A program made the position numbers and the translations under genes. DNA of 64,000 nt from Corinectria fuckeliana (taxonomy: Eukaryota > Ascomycota > Sordariomycetes > Hypocreales > Nectriaceae): the NCBI GenBank assembly GCA_019137255.1, contig WPDH01000178.1, forward strand, positions 1-64,000. The letters run 5' to 3'. Numbering within the stretch: the first letter of the stretch is position 1; each line of letters opens with the position of its first letter. Positions 49,730 through 60,270 of the stretch are shown here, in pieces. Below the pieces are notes generated by a model. The model was given only the letters and a program-made list of their open reading frames with translations, did not search any database and was not told the origin of the DNA.

Positions 49730-50842
49730 ATGATGCAGACCTCCAGAACGCAATTCCTGTATCTCAGCGCCCTGGGCGTATGGGGGCTCTGGGGCTACGC
49801 CTTCTTCAACGGCATGTTCGGCCGGCTCGATAAAGCAACGCGCACACGCCAGTTCCCAGACGGCCGACCTCTCCGCTCCTCATACCTGGGCTTCAGCCTT
49901 GTAGACGAGCAGCTCACCCTCCTCTCTGCCTTTTACGACGTCCTGACAAACTCCCTCTCCACGGGGCCGCGCCTCCTCTTCTTCGACATCAACTATGCCG
50001 TCGCCTGCGCCAACCTCTGGGTCCTCGCTGAATCGTGCCGCCGCGGCGTGAGATCCGGGTTTCTGAAATACCCGGCCTGGGCCATGGTCCTCTGCAACGC
50101 CAACGGCGCCGCCATCATCCTTCCTCTGTACTTGTACCTCGTCTGCCGCAGCAAGGCCCGGCTGCGCGACGCCGTGGTGCCCTTCAACGAGGCCGCGGCG
50201 CTGCCTTTTACAACCTTGGCAATCCTGGTCCAGCCGCTCTTGGTCTTTGCCCCGGCGTGGATGGGACACGGCGGCTCGGAGCTGCATCATGCATGTATTG
50301 CGCTCTTCCAGGCAGCGCCCCTTGTTGTACTCGGATTTCATCTCGGCCTCTCGTCAATCCTACCTCGGAAGCCGTCGGACACAACCGCGTCGTCCATGAA
50401 GGAATCCAAGAAGTGGATCGTCACATCTCTGATCCTCGCCGGCACTGTCGCCTCGGCAGTACACTTCTACACCGTATCAGGCGCTCTGCTCTCGCGCGAC
50501 CAAGACGCATCGCTGACACGACTCTTCCTCCCGGCCCAGGGTCTGGCGGATCCTATCGAGACACTGACGGCAACTAGAGGGCTGTCGGCAGGGTACGCTG
50601 CGCTGCTGGAGAACTTTCATCTGTTCTCGCAGTGGGACTGGATCGTGGTCTGTCTTACGACCATCGTATATGCGCACCTACTGCTGTCGCGTCAAGAGGG
50701 CGCTGAGGGTGCCAAGAACGAAAGATCCGGCTCACACAGCCAGACTCAAGAGTTGATCTATCTCGCTGCAGCTACTGCAATCCTGGGACCAGGGGGTGCG
50801 GGATCGTTTGCATTGGCAATTCGCGAGTGTAGAATTGAATAG
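49730..50842 (+). CDS. DEP1: Multispan membrane protein (DEP1 counterpart)
   Basis: A single open frame of 370 residues with no intron. Hydrophobic segments recur along the chain (starting with YLSALGVWGLWGYAFFNGMFG, then NYAVACANLWVLAES, AIILPLYLYLV, TTLAILVQPLLVFAPAW, APLVVLGFHLGLSS, WIVTSLILAGTVASAVHFY, WIVVCLTTIVYAHLLL and a final LIYLAAATAILGP), giving about seven or eight likely membrane helices. No enzyme motif is recognised. Position and character fit DEP1, the depudecin-cluster gene of unknown function. It shares a promoter with the membrane-tailed flavoenzyme, so the two may act together at the same membrane. A Pyr4/PaxB-like terpene cyclase was considered, but those are shorter and no prenyltransferase is present. 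Confidence 0.78.
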   Translation: MMQTSRTQFLYLSALGVWGLWGYAFFNGMFGRLDKATRTRQFPDGRPLRSSYLGFSLVDEQLTLLSAFYDVLTNSLSTGPRLLFFDINYAVACANLWVLAESCRRGVRSGFLKYPAWAMVLCNANGAAIILPLYLYLVCRSKARLRDAVVPFNEAAALPFTTLAILVQPLLVFAPAWMGHGGSELHHACIALFQAAPLVVLGFHLGLSSILPRKPSDTTASSMKESKKWIVTSLILAGTVASAVHFYTVSGALLSRDQDASLTRLFLPAQGLADPIETLTATRGLSAGYAALLENFHLFSQWDWIVVCLTTIVYAHLLLSRQEGAEGAKNERSGSHSQTQELIYLAAATAILGPGGAGSFALAIRECRIE

Positions 50843-51360
50843 GTTTCATCCTAGAGTACTATTGCACTTCTGACATATGAAGGGGAAATGCGGATCATGT
50901 AGCAAGTCCTGCTTGAGAAAGACGTATAGAGTAGTACTTGCTAAGATTAAGTCTCTCCTGGGGAGAGCGTCGTGACGAATATTAACGCCCTTATGTCTAA
51001 AGTAGCTTAGTTTGGTGACAAGATCACAGCTGAAACCGGCTGACTGTTGCTGATGTCTCTATCTATCACACAGGGTGTGTAGATTGTGAAGGATCCGGGA
51101 CTCCGAGAAGAGCTGAACGTCCAAATATAGTAAGGCTTCAAAGCCACAAGGGAGCTGAAATGCAGTGACACTGATAACATTCAGTGACGCCCAATGAAAG
51201 GCAGAAGCCTTGCTAGCCGCTATTCCCTTTCCTTCCCATGGAGGTGTGGTTTCTAAAGCTATATATACTGGGCGTCTCTGCTCTCGAAATCAGTTGGGCC
51301 CTCCAATCATTCCTTTCCCAGCACACTCCCTGTCTACCTTGGTAATTCTCAACCAGCACA
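50843..51360. other. Intergenic, 0.5 kb
   Basis: No gene is seen. A TATA-like CTATATATACTGGG lies near 51,259, about 100 bp before the next candidate start. Confidence 0.5.
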
Positions 51361-51775
51361 ATGTGAGTCGTCTCTTCGATCCTGCGAGTGCTCTGGCACA
51401 GCCCGCTTACCAACACTACGTAGGTTGTCCAGTCGTGTTTTGTGCCTCCCTAGCATCGTCTTGGCGCTCTCGGCAATGACTGTAGCCTGGCCTCACATCG
51501 AAGCTTGCCGCAACGCCTGGCCCGGTATTTATGCAACCATCCTTTCTGGTGGCATTCCACTGGCTTACAGATCTGAACGACAGCCGAACCATGCGCATAC
51601 ATTGCTGGCCGCGCATTGATCGCAGGCACATGCGAGAGCTTGTGTGACAACAACGACTGTCCGAATTCCCTGACATGTCGGCCCCGTCGCTGGGCTCGCA
51701 ACTGTGATGGGTGTGGCGGCAACAATGGGGGTCGCGGACCTTCAAGTGAATATGGGCCAACTGCTCTTTGAATTG
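51361..51775 (+). pseudogene. Possible small secreted Cys-rich protein, frameshifted
   Basis: Taking AT at 51,361-51,362, then a GTGAGT...TAG intron (51,363-51,423), then G at 51,424, splits the start codon across the intron. The frame then opens with the signal-peptide-like MLSSRVLCLPSIVLALSA and continues to a stop at 51,619. Just beyond, in another frame, comes a dense cysteine segment (CESLCDNNDCPNSLTC, then RNCDGCGG) up to a TGA near 51,770. A single indel would join the two parts. No family is recognised. TATA-like and CT-rich sequence upstream support a promoter. It may be a broken effector-like gene, or not a gene at all. Confidence 0.35.
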
Positions 51776-52809
51776 GATCATGTTCTCTTCCACGACATTC
51801 AAAGTAGAAAGGGTGCGGTGTAGTTGAAGCAGTAGTAGTAGTAGTGTATTACGCCAGAGGAGCACTAAGCCCTTTAGACCGGAGTCTACCTAGCTATTCC
51901 AGTTACTAGTAGACTATACAAGGCAATGGGCCTTGTTGAGAGGCTATGTCGACCGTAGCCTACATGTTTTCTATCCCTACTGTGATGTTGCCTACCAGCT
52001 GCTTTTAAACACTAGATATCTTCTAAATGGGCTGATCAATGCCGGTGCGTAAAAATGCCGCGCCTGAAGATGCCGCGCGTAAGAGACTGTCGAAGTCGGG
52101 AATAGATCCAGCGGGACCACCGAAAATAGGGGCGAGCTCTATTCACAGCCGTTCTAGAATATGTCGATGATTACGACGCGACTCATCTAGAAATGTCAAA
52201 TGAACAAGTCCCACCTCAGTTCAAGGCGGCAAGCGAAGAGATTACGAATATACCGCCGAGCCTGATACCCTCGAATCCCCGTACACACTCTAGGAGGAGA
52301 TAACGACAGGTATTAGAGCAGGCATTAATCATCTATGGAAGTACCAGTCATCCTCGGCTCTAGATACCCTAGGCGGCCAAGTGGTGTGATGTGTTTGCGG
52401 CGTAGTTCACGACGCAAAGGGAATTCCATCCTGTATTCAAATGCTGGAATTCACTGGCAGGATCACTATTGCAACACATATACATAATGAATGCATCTGG
52501 ATCGAAGGATGATTATCCTCACGAGAACGACCGGGGCCAAGTCAATTGATCAAGGACCGGCGGGATGTTGCTGCCAATGCCGCCGAACCATCCTCCATTC
52601 ATTGGTGCAGATATGGATTGTGGAGAGACTAGTATTGTTGACGGCGGAATTCGTCATTAGAAGGTGGGAATCCCGCCGGCACTTAAGTATCCTAATAAAC
52701 CCTCCCTCTCCGTCTCGTTCTGATGGCTTGGAGCATCATCTTCCCGCCCCGTGCTCTAGCCTGCGAGCGAGGCTGACAAGCCGGCGCTTCAAGTCCGTAC
52801 CACTCCGCC
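51776..52809. other. Intergenic, 1 kb
   Basis: No supported gene; presumed promoter of the following regulator toward the right end. Confidence 0.5.
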
Positions 52810-54846
52810 ATGCCTTCGCCCAACCTCAACCCCGCCGTCCCCCAATCCGCACCCTATGGTCACGCTTGTGTCGGGTGTTCCAGAGCCAAGTGCCGATGCA
52901 TTAGTCGAGGACCAGGCAACAGCTGCCAGAGATGTCACCGACTGGGTAAAGAATGTCACCCGTCGGCCGTTGCCTGCAGACGTCTCGCTCGACGACCGGC
53001 GAGTAAGACAGTCCGGCTAGAGGAGAAACTCGATGATCTGGTCACGTTGCTCAAGACGCAAGCTACGGCGGCAAAACCCTTGGAACCATGCCGCGGCTTG
53101 GGTGGCAGTCAATCGAATGAGGAAATCTCAGCTATTCCTGGTGTTAGTGTGGAATCCGGGAGCCTGTCTGGGGTTTCCTCAGTCAGCACAGTACCTCATT
53201 CGGCGGATTCCTTCCATTGCCCACAGATCCCCCCATCGCAAGCGAACGAGTACCTAAGGACTTTCAAAGCCCACCATCTAAAAGCGCTGCCTTTTGTTCA
53301 CATCCCACCCGACCTTACGTATGTGAGTCCACGTGCAAGTAGTCAGGAAGCGGTCCTGGTACAAACACTGACTGTAGTCATGTAAAAGCGCTGCTAGATT
53401 ACAGCGCGAACGCCCATTTCTCTGGCTCAACATCCGAGCACTATGCTGCAAGTCTACATTGGATAGGGACAAGCTCCACAAGACTGCTCGAGAGATACTA
53501 GCACAAAGCCTTATAGTCGATGGGGAGCGCAGCATAGACCTCTTATTGGGACTCGTTGCATATCTTGCCTGGTATTTCCCATGATGCCATGGGCATGGAG
53601 TCTTCAATGAGAACCGTTGCTGACACTTCATCTAGGACAATGGATCATGGGAAAGGTAAAAAGTTCCTGTGCACCTATTCCAATCTTGCAGCATCGCTTG
53701 TCTTTGACCTCCAGCTCGACCGGCCTGACCAGGAGACTCCTTGTAAAGAGGAACATGCCTACAAGTCCTTTGGCTTTCCAATCAAGCAAAAGGTGCCGAC
53801 TCATCGTACAAACGAGGAGCGGAGAGCTACATTGGCATGCTTTGCGATGTGTTCAACGTAAGCTCAAGGCTTTCCTGGCTTTCAAATGGCCCAGTCATGT
53901 ATTGATCATCACTCATCCTAGCATATCATCATATCTCAAGTCGCAGCCAATGAAGTGGACGTCGCATATGGAAGACTGTCTACGCCATCTCGCTAGCGAA
54001 GCCGAAACACCTGATGACGAATTGCTCGTCTCCATCGTCCAAATACAAAGGGTCATGGACGATGTAACTATCTTGACGTGTGAGCGTCTCTTCGAGTCTG
54101 AGGCTCACGGTCCTCCAAAAGTCCCGTCCATACTACATGTCAAAGCCTTGCGTTCAAATCTCGAGGCTGTCGAGAAAGGGTTTCGTCCAGCATTGTTGCA
54201 AAACAGTGCGTATTCTCCATTTCTAATTGGAAACCGTCGATGATTGACGCGTCGAGCAGAAGTTGTACGGTCATACCTTTACGATACTTATATGATGATC
54301 AATGACCTGCCTCTGTACAGCCCAAATCCCCCCACCAACAACGCCTTCGGGCTAAACGAGCTTGGAAGAACAGGGTGCTTTTACGCTTGCATCCATGCCA
54401 TCACACAGTGTCTGGAGAACTGGTTCTCCTTCACCCCGGGAGAGTTGTTTGGAGCATCTCTAGGGTTGCTACTTCATTTCGGGCGCCACACTCACGTTCT
54501 TTACCGCCTCGCCATGAGAGAAGACCCCGCGTGGGACCGCGCCGCCGTACGCAACGCAGTTGATTTGATTCGAACCCTGGAGCGTGGCGCTGAGCATATG
54601 GGTTCAGTGCCTGCAGCGGTTCAGTACCGAAGCGATGCGAGCGACTTCTTCACAACGAGCGCCATGACATTGCGAGCCGCGATTCCCATCTGGCAGAGGG
54701 CTCTTGATGGTGAGGATGCCACCTCGGGTACGGGCCACGTGGCTCACAGTGCCCTCGGGTTGGAGGCCCTAGATGTTGCGCCTGGCGAATTTGTGGCAAT
54801 GGACTTTTCTGACGATGCCTGGCTGTCTGAGTTTTTTAGCATATAG
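52810..54846 (+). CDS. Zn2Cys6 transcription factor, second regulator
   Basis: Five exons (52,810-53,318; 53,389-53,571; 53,636-53,857; 53,922-54,205; 54,260-54,846) give 594 residues. The zinc cluster lies near the N-terminus: ACVGCSRAKCRC followed by SCQRCHRLGKEC, a CX2CX6CX8CX2CX6C arrangement at about residues 20-50. The middle region (LQRERPFLWLNIRAL, KKFLCTYSNLAASLVFDL, then NEERRATLACF) is typical of one large group of fungal Zn2Cys6 regulators linked to secondary metabolism. The first acceptor is AAG; the others are TAG or CAG. All junctions keep the frame and the family pattern, so the gene looks intact. It lies outside the six DEP-like genes and next to the broken SDR, so it could be an extra cluster regulator or a survivor of another cluster. 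Confidence 0.75.
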
Positions 54847-55039
54847 AGGACTCAATAGACACATTTCTTACAATTAGGATTGCAACATGAAATTAAGAGA
54901 TGGTTACGACTCAGAGATTGTATGTGGCAGAATAAATTTGAGCGCCTGTCTAAACAGTCCTGGAAGTTGAACAAGATAATCCGCCTTTTCTGTATGCTTA
55001 CAACACCTCCAGCTCTTCTCATATTGGTAGAACAGTAGG

Positions 55040-55780
55040 TTAAACAGTAGGAATCGAACCGCCATCAATAATATAGTCAGCCCCGACCACAAATGCGCCA
55101 CGGTCCGACGACAGGAAGGCCACGAGCTCAGCCACCTCCTCAGACTTGCCAGTCCGCCCAAGCGGAATACCCCCAATCATGTCGATGATCTGTTGACGAG
55201 CTGTCTCCTCGCTGACACTCGCATTCTTCTGGAAGTCGTTGATCAATTTCTTAGCCCCTGCCGTTTCGATGAAGCCGGGAGATACCATGTTGACTCGTAC
55301 GTCGTCTGGTGCAACTCCTTGGACAGCCCTTTGCTGTATGTCCGAAGTGCCCCCTTGGCTGTGGAATAGGGAAGTGTCGGGTCTGGCTGGGGCAGGAGGT
55401 GCACGATGGAACCGATGTGGATAACGACACCATGCTTCCGTTCAACCATTCCTGGAACTATAGCCCGGTCTAGTCGCGCTGCCGGGAGGCGCGTCGCTGG
55501 CGCCAACATTGTTGATAAGAACATCAACTCCGCCCCACTCCTGTTGAAGCCGGTCAGCCACGTCTTGCACGCCAGCGGTGGTTGTGATATCTGCTAGAAT
55601 GAACATAGCAGGCGCTTGGTCTTCTTCGGGGTGAGACCGTGCCGTCACAGCGACTAAGGCGCCACTCAGGAGAAACCGATGCACTATGGCTGCACCAATT
55701 CCTTTGGTGCCACCAGTGACCGAAACACGCTTGTCTTTGAATTCATGGGTAGGAGCGTTGAAGGGATTAAAAGACGACAT
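55040..55780 (-). pseudogene. Short-chain dehydrogenase/reductase pseudogene
   Basis: The start MSSFNPFNAP leads into a classical SDR: TGGTKGIGAA cofactor motif, NNVGAS, GSIVHLLPQ...YSTAKGAL (catalytic Ser, Tyr, Lys), then NMVSPG-type PGFIETAG and a C-terminal GADYIIDGG. Two lesions break it: about 60-70 bases appear to be missing after NNVGASDAPPG (near 55,475), and one base is missing in the LSKEL-to-RVN stretch (near 55,310), so the three parts lie in different frames. A TATA-like TATTTATATA is at 55,858-55,867. The catalytic residues survive, so the loss looks recent. Substrate unknown. Confidence 0.82.
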
Positions 55781-56126
55781 GGTGGCGAGATTGCAGACAA
55801 GCTGATGGGAGTAATAGCTGGGAGAGAGCAGGCATCGAGGAAGGCGGCAGCAAGCTGTATTTATATAGTGAGCGGGTGCACCACTTCGCCGGGACCTGCT
55901 CACTTCAGCCATCTCTCCAACCTGGCTTACTGTGGATATGTTCATGAAAGCGCAGTGAAGGGTAAAGGTAGGTTCTCGAACCCCCGTGCGTGTTGTGAGC
56001 ATTCTGTTGGTAATCCAGACAATAGGGCTAGATAAAAACGTCCCGCTCTCACAATGTGGTGAGAACCACCGCTCACTCTCAGACGCCGCCAGCGAACCGT
56101 TGAGTCATCTAGTTCTTGGTATAAGA

Positions 56127-57572
56127 CTAGGCTATATGATATAACGAACTCGCAACCGTCGTGCCTTCAATCCATTGGGCATCCCCTGCATAAAATGGCT
56201 CGCCTCTCATTTCGCACCACCACTGCGACTGGCTGTACATCTCGCCGCCAGGGCCACCGGTCAACATCCACCACTTCTTCAAAGACCAAGGCTTGAATCC
56301 CCAGCTCCGCATGTCCCAAGGGGTACCAGACCTAGAAGCAGAATCAGCTCCCCAGCAGACAAGCCCATCGTTGTCGAGGTCCGCACATAGTTCAGCCTCA
56401 TCGAGAATTGCGGGGACAGTAGATGCAAGAGCAATGACACGCTCACGAAATGAAGGGAACGGCAGGACATCAATGTAGATCTGATGGCTGCGTTGGATTT
56501 GAACGGCACAGGGGCGGAGATCCTTCTTGATGTTTGAGAATGTCGTAGCTGCCGCCGATGCGTGGTCCAACGTCAAATCTGGGCGGTAGAACGGGGATAG
56601 GCAGCCAACAGAGAGTGTAACCTCGGGGGATATGCCTAGCAGAGAGGCATTAGCCAGGCAAGCGGTGATGAGGCAGATCTGGTGGATTCGAATGTGGTTC
56701 AAGATAGGATCGGGCAGAGAGTCATGGGCGGCATTGGGCTGGGTATAGGGCTGCGAGAAAACTTGGGGAGAGGCTGAAGATGCTATACTCAGACGGTCAT
56801 TTCTATTTCCAGCCTGCTCACTTCCTCTGCGTGGAGCTGCGGAAACCGGGCGGCCTGCCTGCTTACTCAATGCATTGATCCCGGCCTGAATAATATCGTC
56901 CAAACTCAAGTTATCGGCGAGAATTCTTCTACTTCGTGAATCGTCATCCTCGCTGGTACTCGCCTGGGACCGCACGGCCCGGCCAAAGCGGCTATCATCT
57001 CTCCCGATAGTATGAGCGTCTTGCGTGGCCAGGCCAATACTCCCGACGTCTCCCACTTGCACATTCAAAGACATACCCTTCGATGCACTCGGGCTAGGAG
57101 AAAGCCCAGACTCGTGAGACCTTGCCGAGGATGAGGAAGGCTGTCGAAGAGCCGGAGTCTCGTTGCCAAATGCCGACGGCGTGGGAGAGCAGCGAGACCC
57201 GTTATCTAGCACGTTGCAGTTGATAGCAGTGGCTCCGCCACCGACCGAAGTTTGGCCAAGTCCGGCATCGCTTGACTCGGGATGGCCACCGTGATGTGAG
57301 GGAGGTGTGCGCGATTCCACAGAAGCATTCTGTTCCTTTGGAAGAGAATCGACCAGACTCGTGAGCTCTTGTAAACGGTGTTTCTGCTTCTCGCCTACAG
57401 AACCATCAGTATGTATCCGAGCAAGCAGTGAAGCGCGGTCGCTTACGATAATTCTTTTGAGCTTGGCGATTTTGGATCCTCCTCTTTTCAGTAACAGCCG
57501 CTCCCTCCCCTTCCGACGACCTGCCTCTGCTGCTGCTCCGTTATCTGGTTGTGCACCTTCTGGCATATTGAA
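56127..57572 (-). CDS. bZIP transcription factor with DUF3425-type domain
   Basis: Exon 2 (56,127-57,394) is open and ends in a DUF3425-like domain (LPDPILNHIRIHQICLITA, ALASTVPAILDEAELCADL, WDMRSWGFKPWSL). A 52-bp intron (57,395-57,446) ends TACTGATGG...TGTAG. Splicing it joins TEKRRIQNRQAQKNYR to EKQKHRLQELTSLVDSL, a textbook bZIP basic region and leucine-zipper start. That exon-1 frame differs from the frame of the candidate ATG codons at 57,572 and 57,662 and has a TAA upstream, with no in-frame ATG. So either a 5' intron is unseen or a small indel has shifted the start. The middle is Ser-rich and low in complexity. A nuclear regulator is likely; its targets are unknown. Confidence 0.65.
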   Translation of the reverse strand, partial: FNMPEGAQPDNGAAAEAGRRKGRERLLLKRGGSKIAKLKRIIVSDRASLLARIHTDGSVGEKQKHRLQELTSLVDSLPKEQNASVESRTPPSHHGGHPESSDAGLGQTSVGGGATAINCNVLDNGSRCSPTPSAFGNETPALRQPSSSSARSHESGLSPSPSASKGMSLNVQVGDVGSIGLATQDAHTIGRDDSRFGRAVRSQASTSEDDDSRSRRILADNLSLDDIIQAGINALSKQAGRPVSAAPRRGSEQAGNRNDRLSIASSASPQVFSQPYTQPNAAHDSLPDPILNHIRIHQICLITACLANASLLGISPEVTLSVGCLSPFYRPDLTLDHASAAATTFSNIKKDLRPCAVQIQRSHQIYIDVLPFPSFRERVIALASTVPAILDEAELCADLDNDGLVCWGADSASRSGTPWDMRSWGFKPWSLKKWWMLTGGPGGEMYSQSQWWCEMRGEPFYAGDAQWIEGTTVASSLYHIA

Positions 57573-57662
57573 ATAACTGCCGGACTGCTGGTATAGTTTT
57601 GGCGTGGCTGACTTGATAGAAAGAGATTCAACCCAGGAATGGTGACGTGAGCCAAAAGGCAT

Positions 57663-58898
57663 TTGTTAAAAGTCCGATATGGCTGACGTGAGGCATCAAG
57701 AGCTAATTAGTAGAGCAGCGATCTGCACACTCCGGGTTCAGCATCTAATCAGCCATCACCTCCGTTCGCTATCTCCGGCACCAACCCGAAATCCGAGATA
57801 ATCTCTATTTGAATAACACAGTAGGGAATAGGCCCGGATTTTGCCTTCTATGTAAGTAAATAAGTTGGACTATCTCAACTTAGCTATTCTCTTTATTAGT
57901 ATGCATTGAACGCGCGGGGGAAACCCTCAACATCTCGAGGTCAGAGTTATCGAGAGAGACCCCATCTTCCTCGTACTCGAGCCACCAGCCAATGAGGCTG
58001 CCATTTCCCACCTGCGAGACGTGGTCCGGGTCTAGAGAGGCTCGCTTCTGCCAACAGCGTCCACAGCATAGATGAAGCCGACGTCGCCAGAGAAGAAGGG
58101 CGGGAAGGAGAAGGTCGCCGGCGCGGATGCTCTCTGGTTAACGCAGTAGCCCTCGCCTTTTATGAAATCTTGCTTCGAGTAGTCGCAGTCTCAGTCTGAG
58201 CCGAGGGCAACCAGGAGGAGGTGGGAGGCCACATGGTGCTCGTTCGAGGAGACGACGCAGCGCGACGATAGGAGCCATCTACAGCCTGTGGTGATAAACC
58301 CCCGCGTCTAATAAAACAGTCAGCCATAGGCCACGGGGCTTAGGTATTCCCAGATTACGCCAAGGTGCTACGGAGTACTGAAACGATTTATTAACTCAGT
58401 ATGGTTAGTAGTTTCTATAGCTGTGAGCCGCCCTTGATGAGGACAGGCTGACAAATATGATGGCCATGCACAGACTCAACGTGAGATAGTAAGGGCCTTC
58501 CAACATTTGCCGACGCAATGCTCCGCTCTCAGCCGATTGTCCCGGCACCGCCGCAGCGACGCCGAGAAGAAGTCGAGCAGGTCAAGCAGGTCAGCAGGTC
58601 AAGCACCGGGGCCACGCAGTCTAGCAGCTCAGCCTAGTAATAGATGGGACTTACAAAACGTATGTTTCGGGTGTATTCCTACTGCTTTGTTGCCGCTGCG
58701 ATTCCGAATCAGGTACAATCTCGCCCTCGACCTCATAGCGATGAGCCAGCATATTGCCTTGCCTTCATCATCATCTCCTATAGCCTGTTGCCACCTACGT
58801 ATGAATAAAGCCTTTGACATAATGCTACCATCCGATAATAATGTTTGTCATTTGCATGTATAGCTTTCCGTTCAATGGCCAGCACTTATTCTCCCATT
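57663..58898. other. Intergenic with faint coding traces
   Basis: On the minus strand at about 57,890-58,270, coding-like pieces in changing frames (for example GDVGFIYAVDAVG, and GSLIGWWLEYEEDGVS) suggest a decayed gene of unknown family. The rest shows nothing. A short CAGGTCAAG-type repeat lies at 58,577-58,605. Confidence 0.35.
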
Positions 58899-59438
58899 CT
58901 ATAAGATCTCTACCTTGACATTGGTCGTGACGTTCCCCTTCGTTGCACGACTGTACGGACAAGTCTCCTTGGTCTTAGCAACCAATTTGTCCATATTTTC
59001 CTTGGATATGCCGCGCACCTTGACCAGCATATCCACACGAATGCCCAAGTCCAATTGCTTCATATCTCCAATCATGTGCACCGTCGTCTCGATGATGCTG
59101 TCCTCCGGCTTCTCGGGTATCGCGATGCCCATTCCCTTGGCCGTCAAGTTCATGGCAGACTGGAAGCAGGCGCCGTAGCCTGCGGCGAAAAGCTCCTCCG
59201 GATTGGTCTTGCCCTTCTTCCCGGTGCCGCCGAGTGCCTTGGGCATGCCGAGGTGGAGGTCGAGGCCTTCACTGCCCTCGACGTGGCCGTTTCGTGCACC
59301 CGTTGCAGTTGCATGGGCGGAATAGAGAATTGGCGCAGTATCGATATTGAGGAAGCGTCGCGCCGGCGGCGTGGTTGTCACAGACGCGAGGCGCGGAGCC
59401 TGGCGTACAACGGGACGGATTGTTCGCAATATAGACAT
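58899..59438 (-). CDS. OsmC/Ohr family organic hydroperoxide reductase
   Basis: A single intact frame of 179 residues. The first 30 or so residues (MSILRTIRPVVRQAPRLASV) are Arg-rich without acidic residues, like a mitochondrial targeting peptide. The core is Ohr-like: LYSAHATATGARNGHV, LGGTGKKGKTNPEELFAAGYGACF with the first redox cysteine, and ETCPYSRATKGN with the second. These thiol-dependent peroxidases reduce organic hydroperoxides and peroxynitrite. Length and both cysteines match functional members, so the gene is probably active. It shares no obvious link with the metabolite cluster. Confidence 0.9.
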   Translation of the reverse strand: MSILRTIRPVVRQAPRLASVTTTPPARRFLNIDTAPILYSAHATATGARNGHVEGSEGLDLHLGMPKALGGTGKKGKTNPEELFAAGYGACFQSAMNLTAKGMGIAIPEKPEDSIIETTVHMIGDMKQLDLGIRVDMLVKVRGISKENMDKLVAKTKETCPYSRATKGNVTTNVKVEIL

Positions 59439-60270
59439 TGTGAGGTGTAGAGGTGTAGCTGCAAATATCTAGGAATGATACAGGATGTTCTAAAGAAGGG
59501 CCAAAAAGCTCGTTATTTGTACAGAGTGCGACTTACTAATACAAGAATTCCTTGAAGCTTAATATGTTAGGTTGAGTTAGTGACATCATGTTGATAACGT
59601 TATGTACATAGAATGTTAATGACATCATGTGGATGTTTTGGGACCTAGTAGGACAGGTGTCTATGACGCCTAGTCACCAGCGTAAAACGGGGCGCGTTTA
59701 GTACCGAGGTGGCTTCATATCATCATTTATAGGTCTAGAGCCTGACGATCCTGGAGAAGATGTATATAGTACGAGAGCTTGTTTGCGAATAAGACGACTG
59801 GTCGGCTCCAAACAGGTCATACATAGTCTCATGCTAGAGGGAAGATGGTTAAGTGGATGTTGGATTCCAATTGCCTAATGGGGCTGGATCAACCACGGAC
59901 CTATCCAGCCCTCTTGCACTTGTCTTATAAAGGGACAAGGCTGATAAGCCCTGTTTTGTAAAGCATAATATGCACCTTTGCATATCAGGTGGCACGGCTC
60001 AGGTCAAACTGGTGTCAGCTTTGGCTCTGCATAAGAAAAGAAACTCTTAGTTGCGATTTGGATATCTAACATGTAATTTATTAAGCTGTCAGAAATCATC
60101 AACATCAGATCAATCCAAAGCAAATAGTCTAGGGTTCTCTTGACTCTAAAATCGGGAGACGTAAGGATCTAAAATGGCACCTATTAATAAGGTTACTAGG
60201 CACAGAGCGGCGGCAGATAGCATTTAGGAATCATTTATACTACCATAATAGGTGCATAGTCGGCAAACAC
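59439..60270. other. Intergenic, 0.8 kb
   Basis: No gene is seen between the Ohr gene and the C2H2-RING gene. Confidence 0.5.

Noticed and set aside
49730..50842. Reading the membrane protein plus flavoenzyme pair as a meroterpenoid cyclase/epoxidase pair (Pyr4- and PaxM-like)
   Set aside because: No prenyltransferase or aromatic PKS is present, the protein is longer than Pyr4-type cyclases, and the whole gene order fits the depudecin set better.
57396..57662. Open 511-codon frame including the region upstream of the bZIP intron
   Set aside because: The upstream part is out of frame with the clear bZIP basic region; only the part after the intron is the true frame.
58555..58610. CAGGTCAAGCAGG-like repeats
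   Set aside because: Short, imperfect and without context; not a CRISPR or a functional array.
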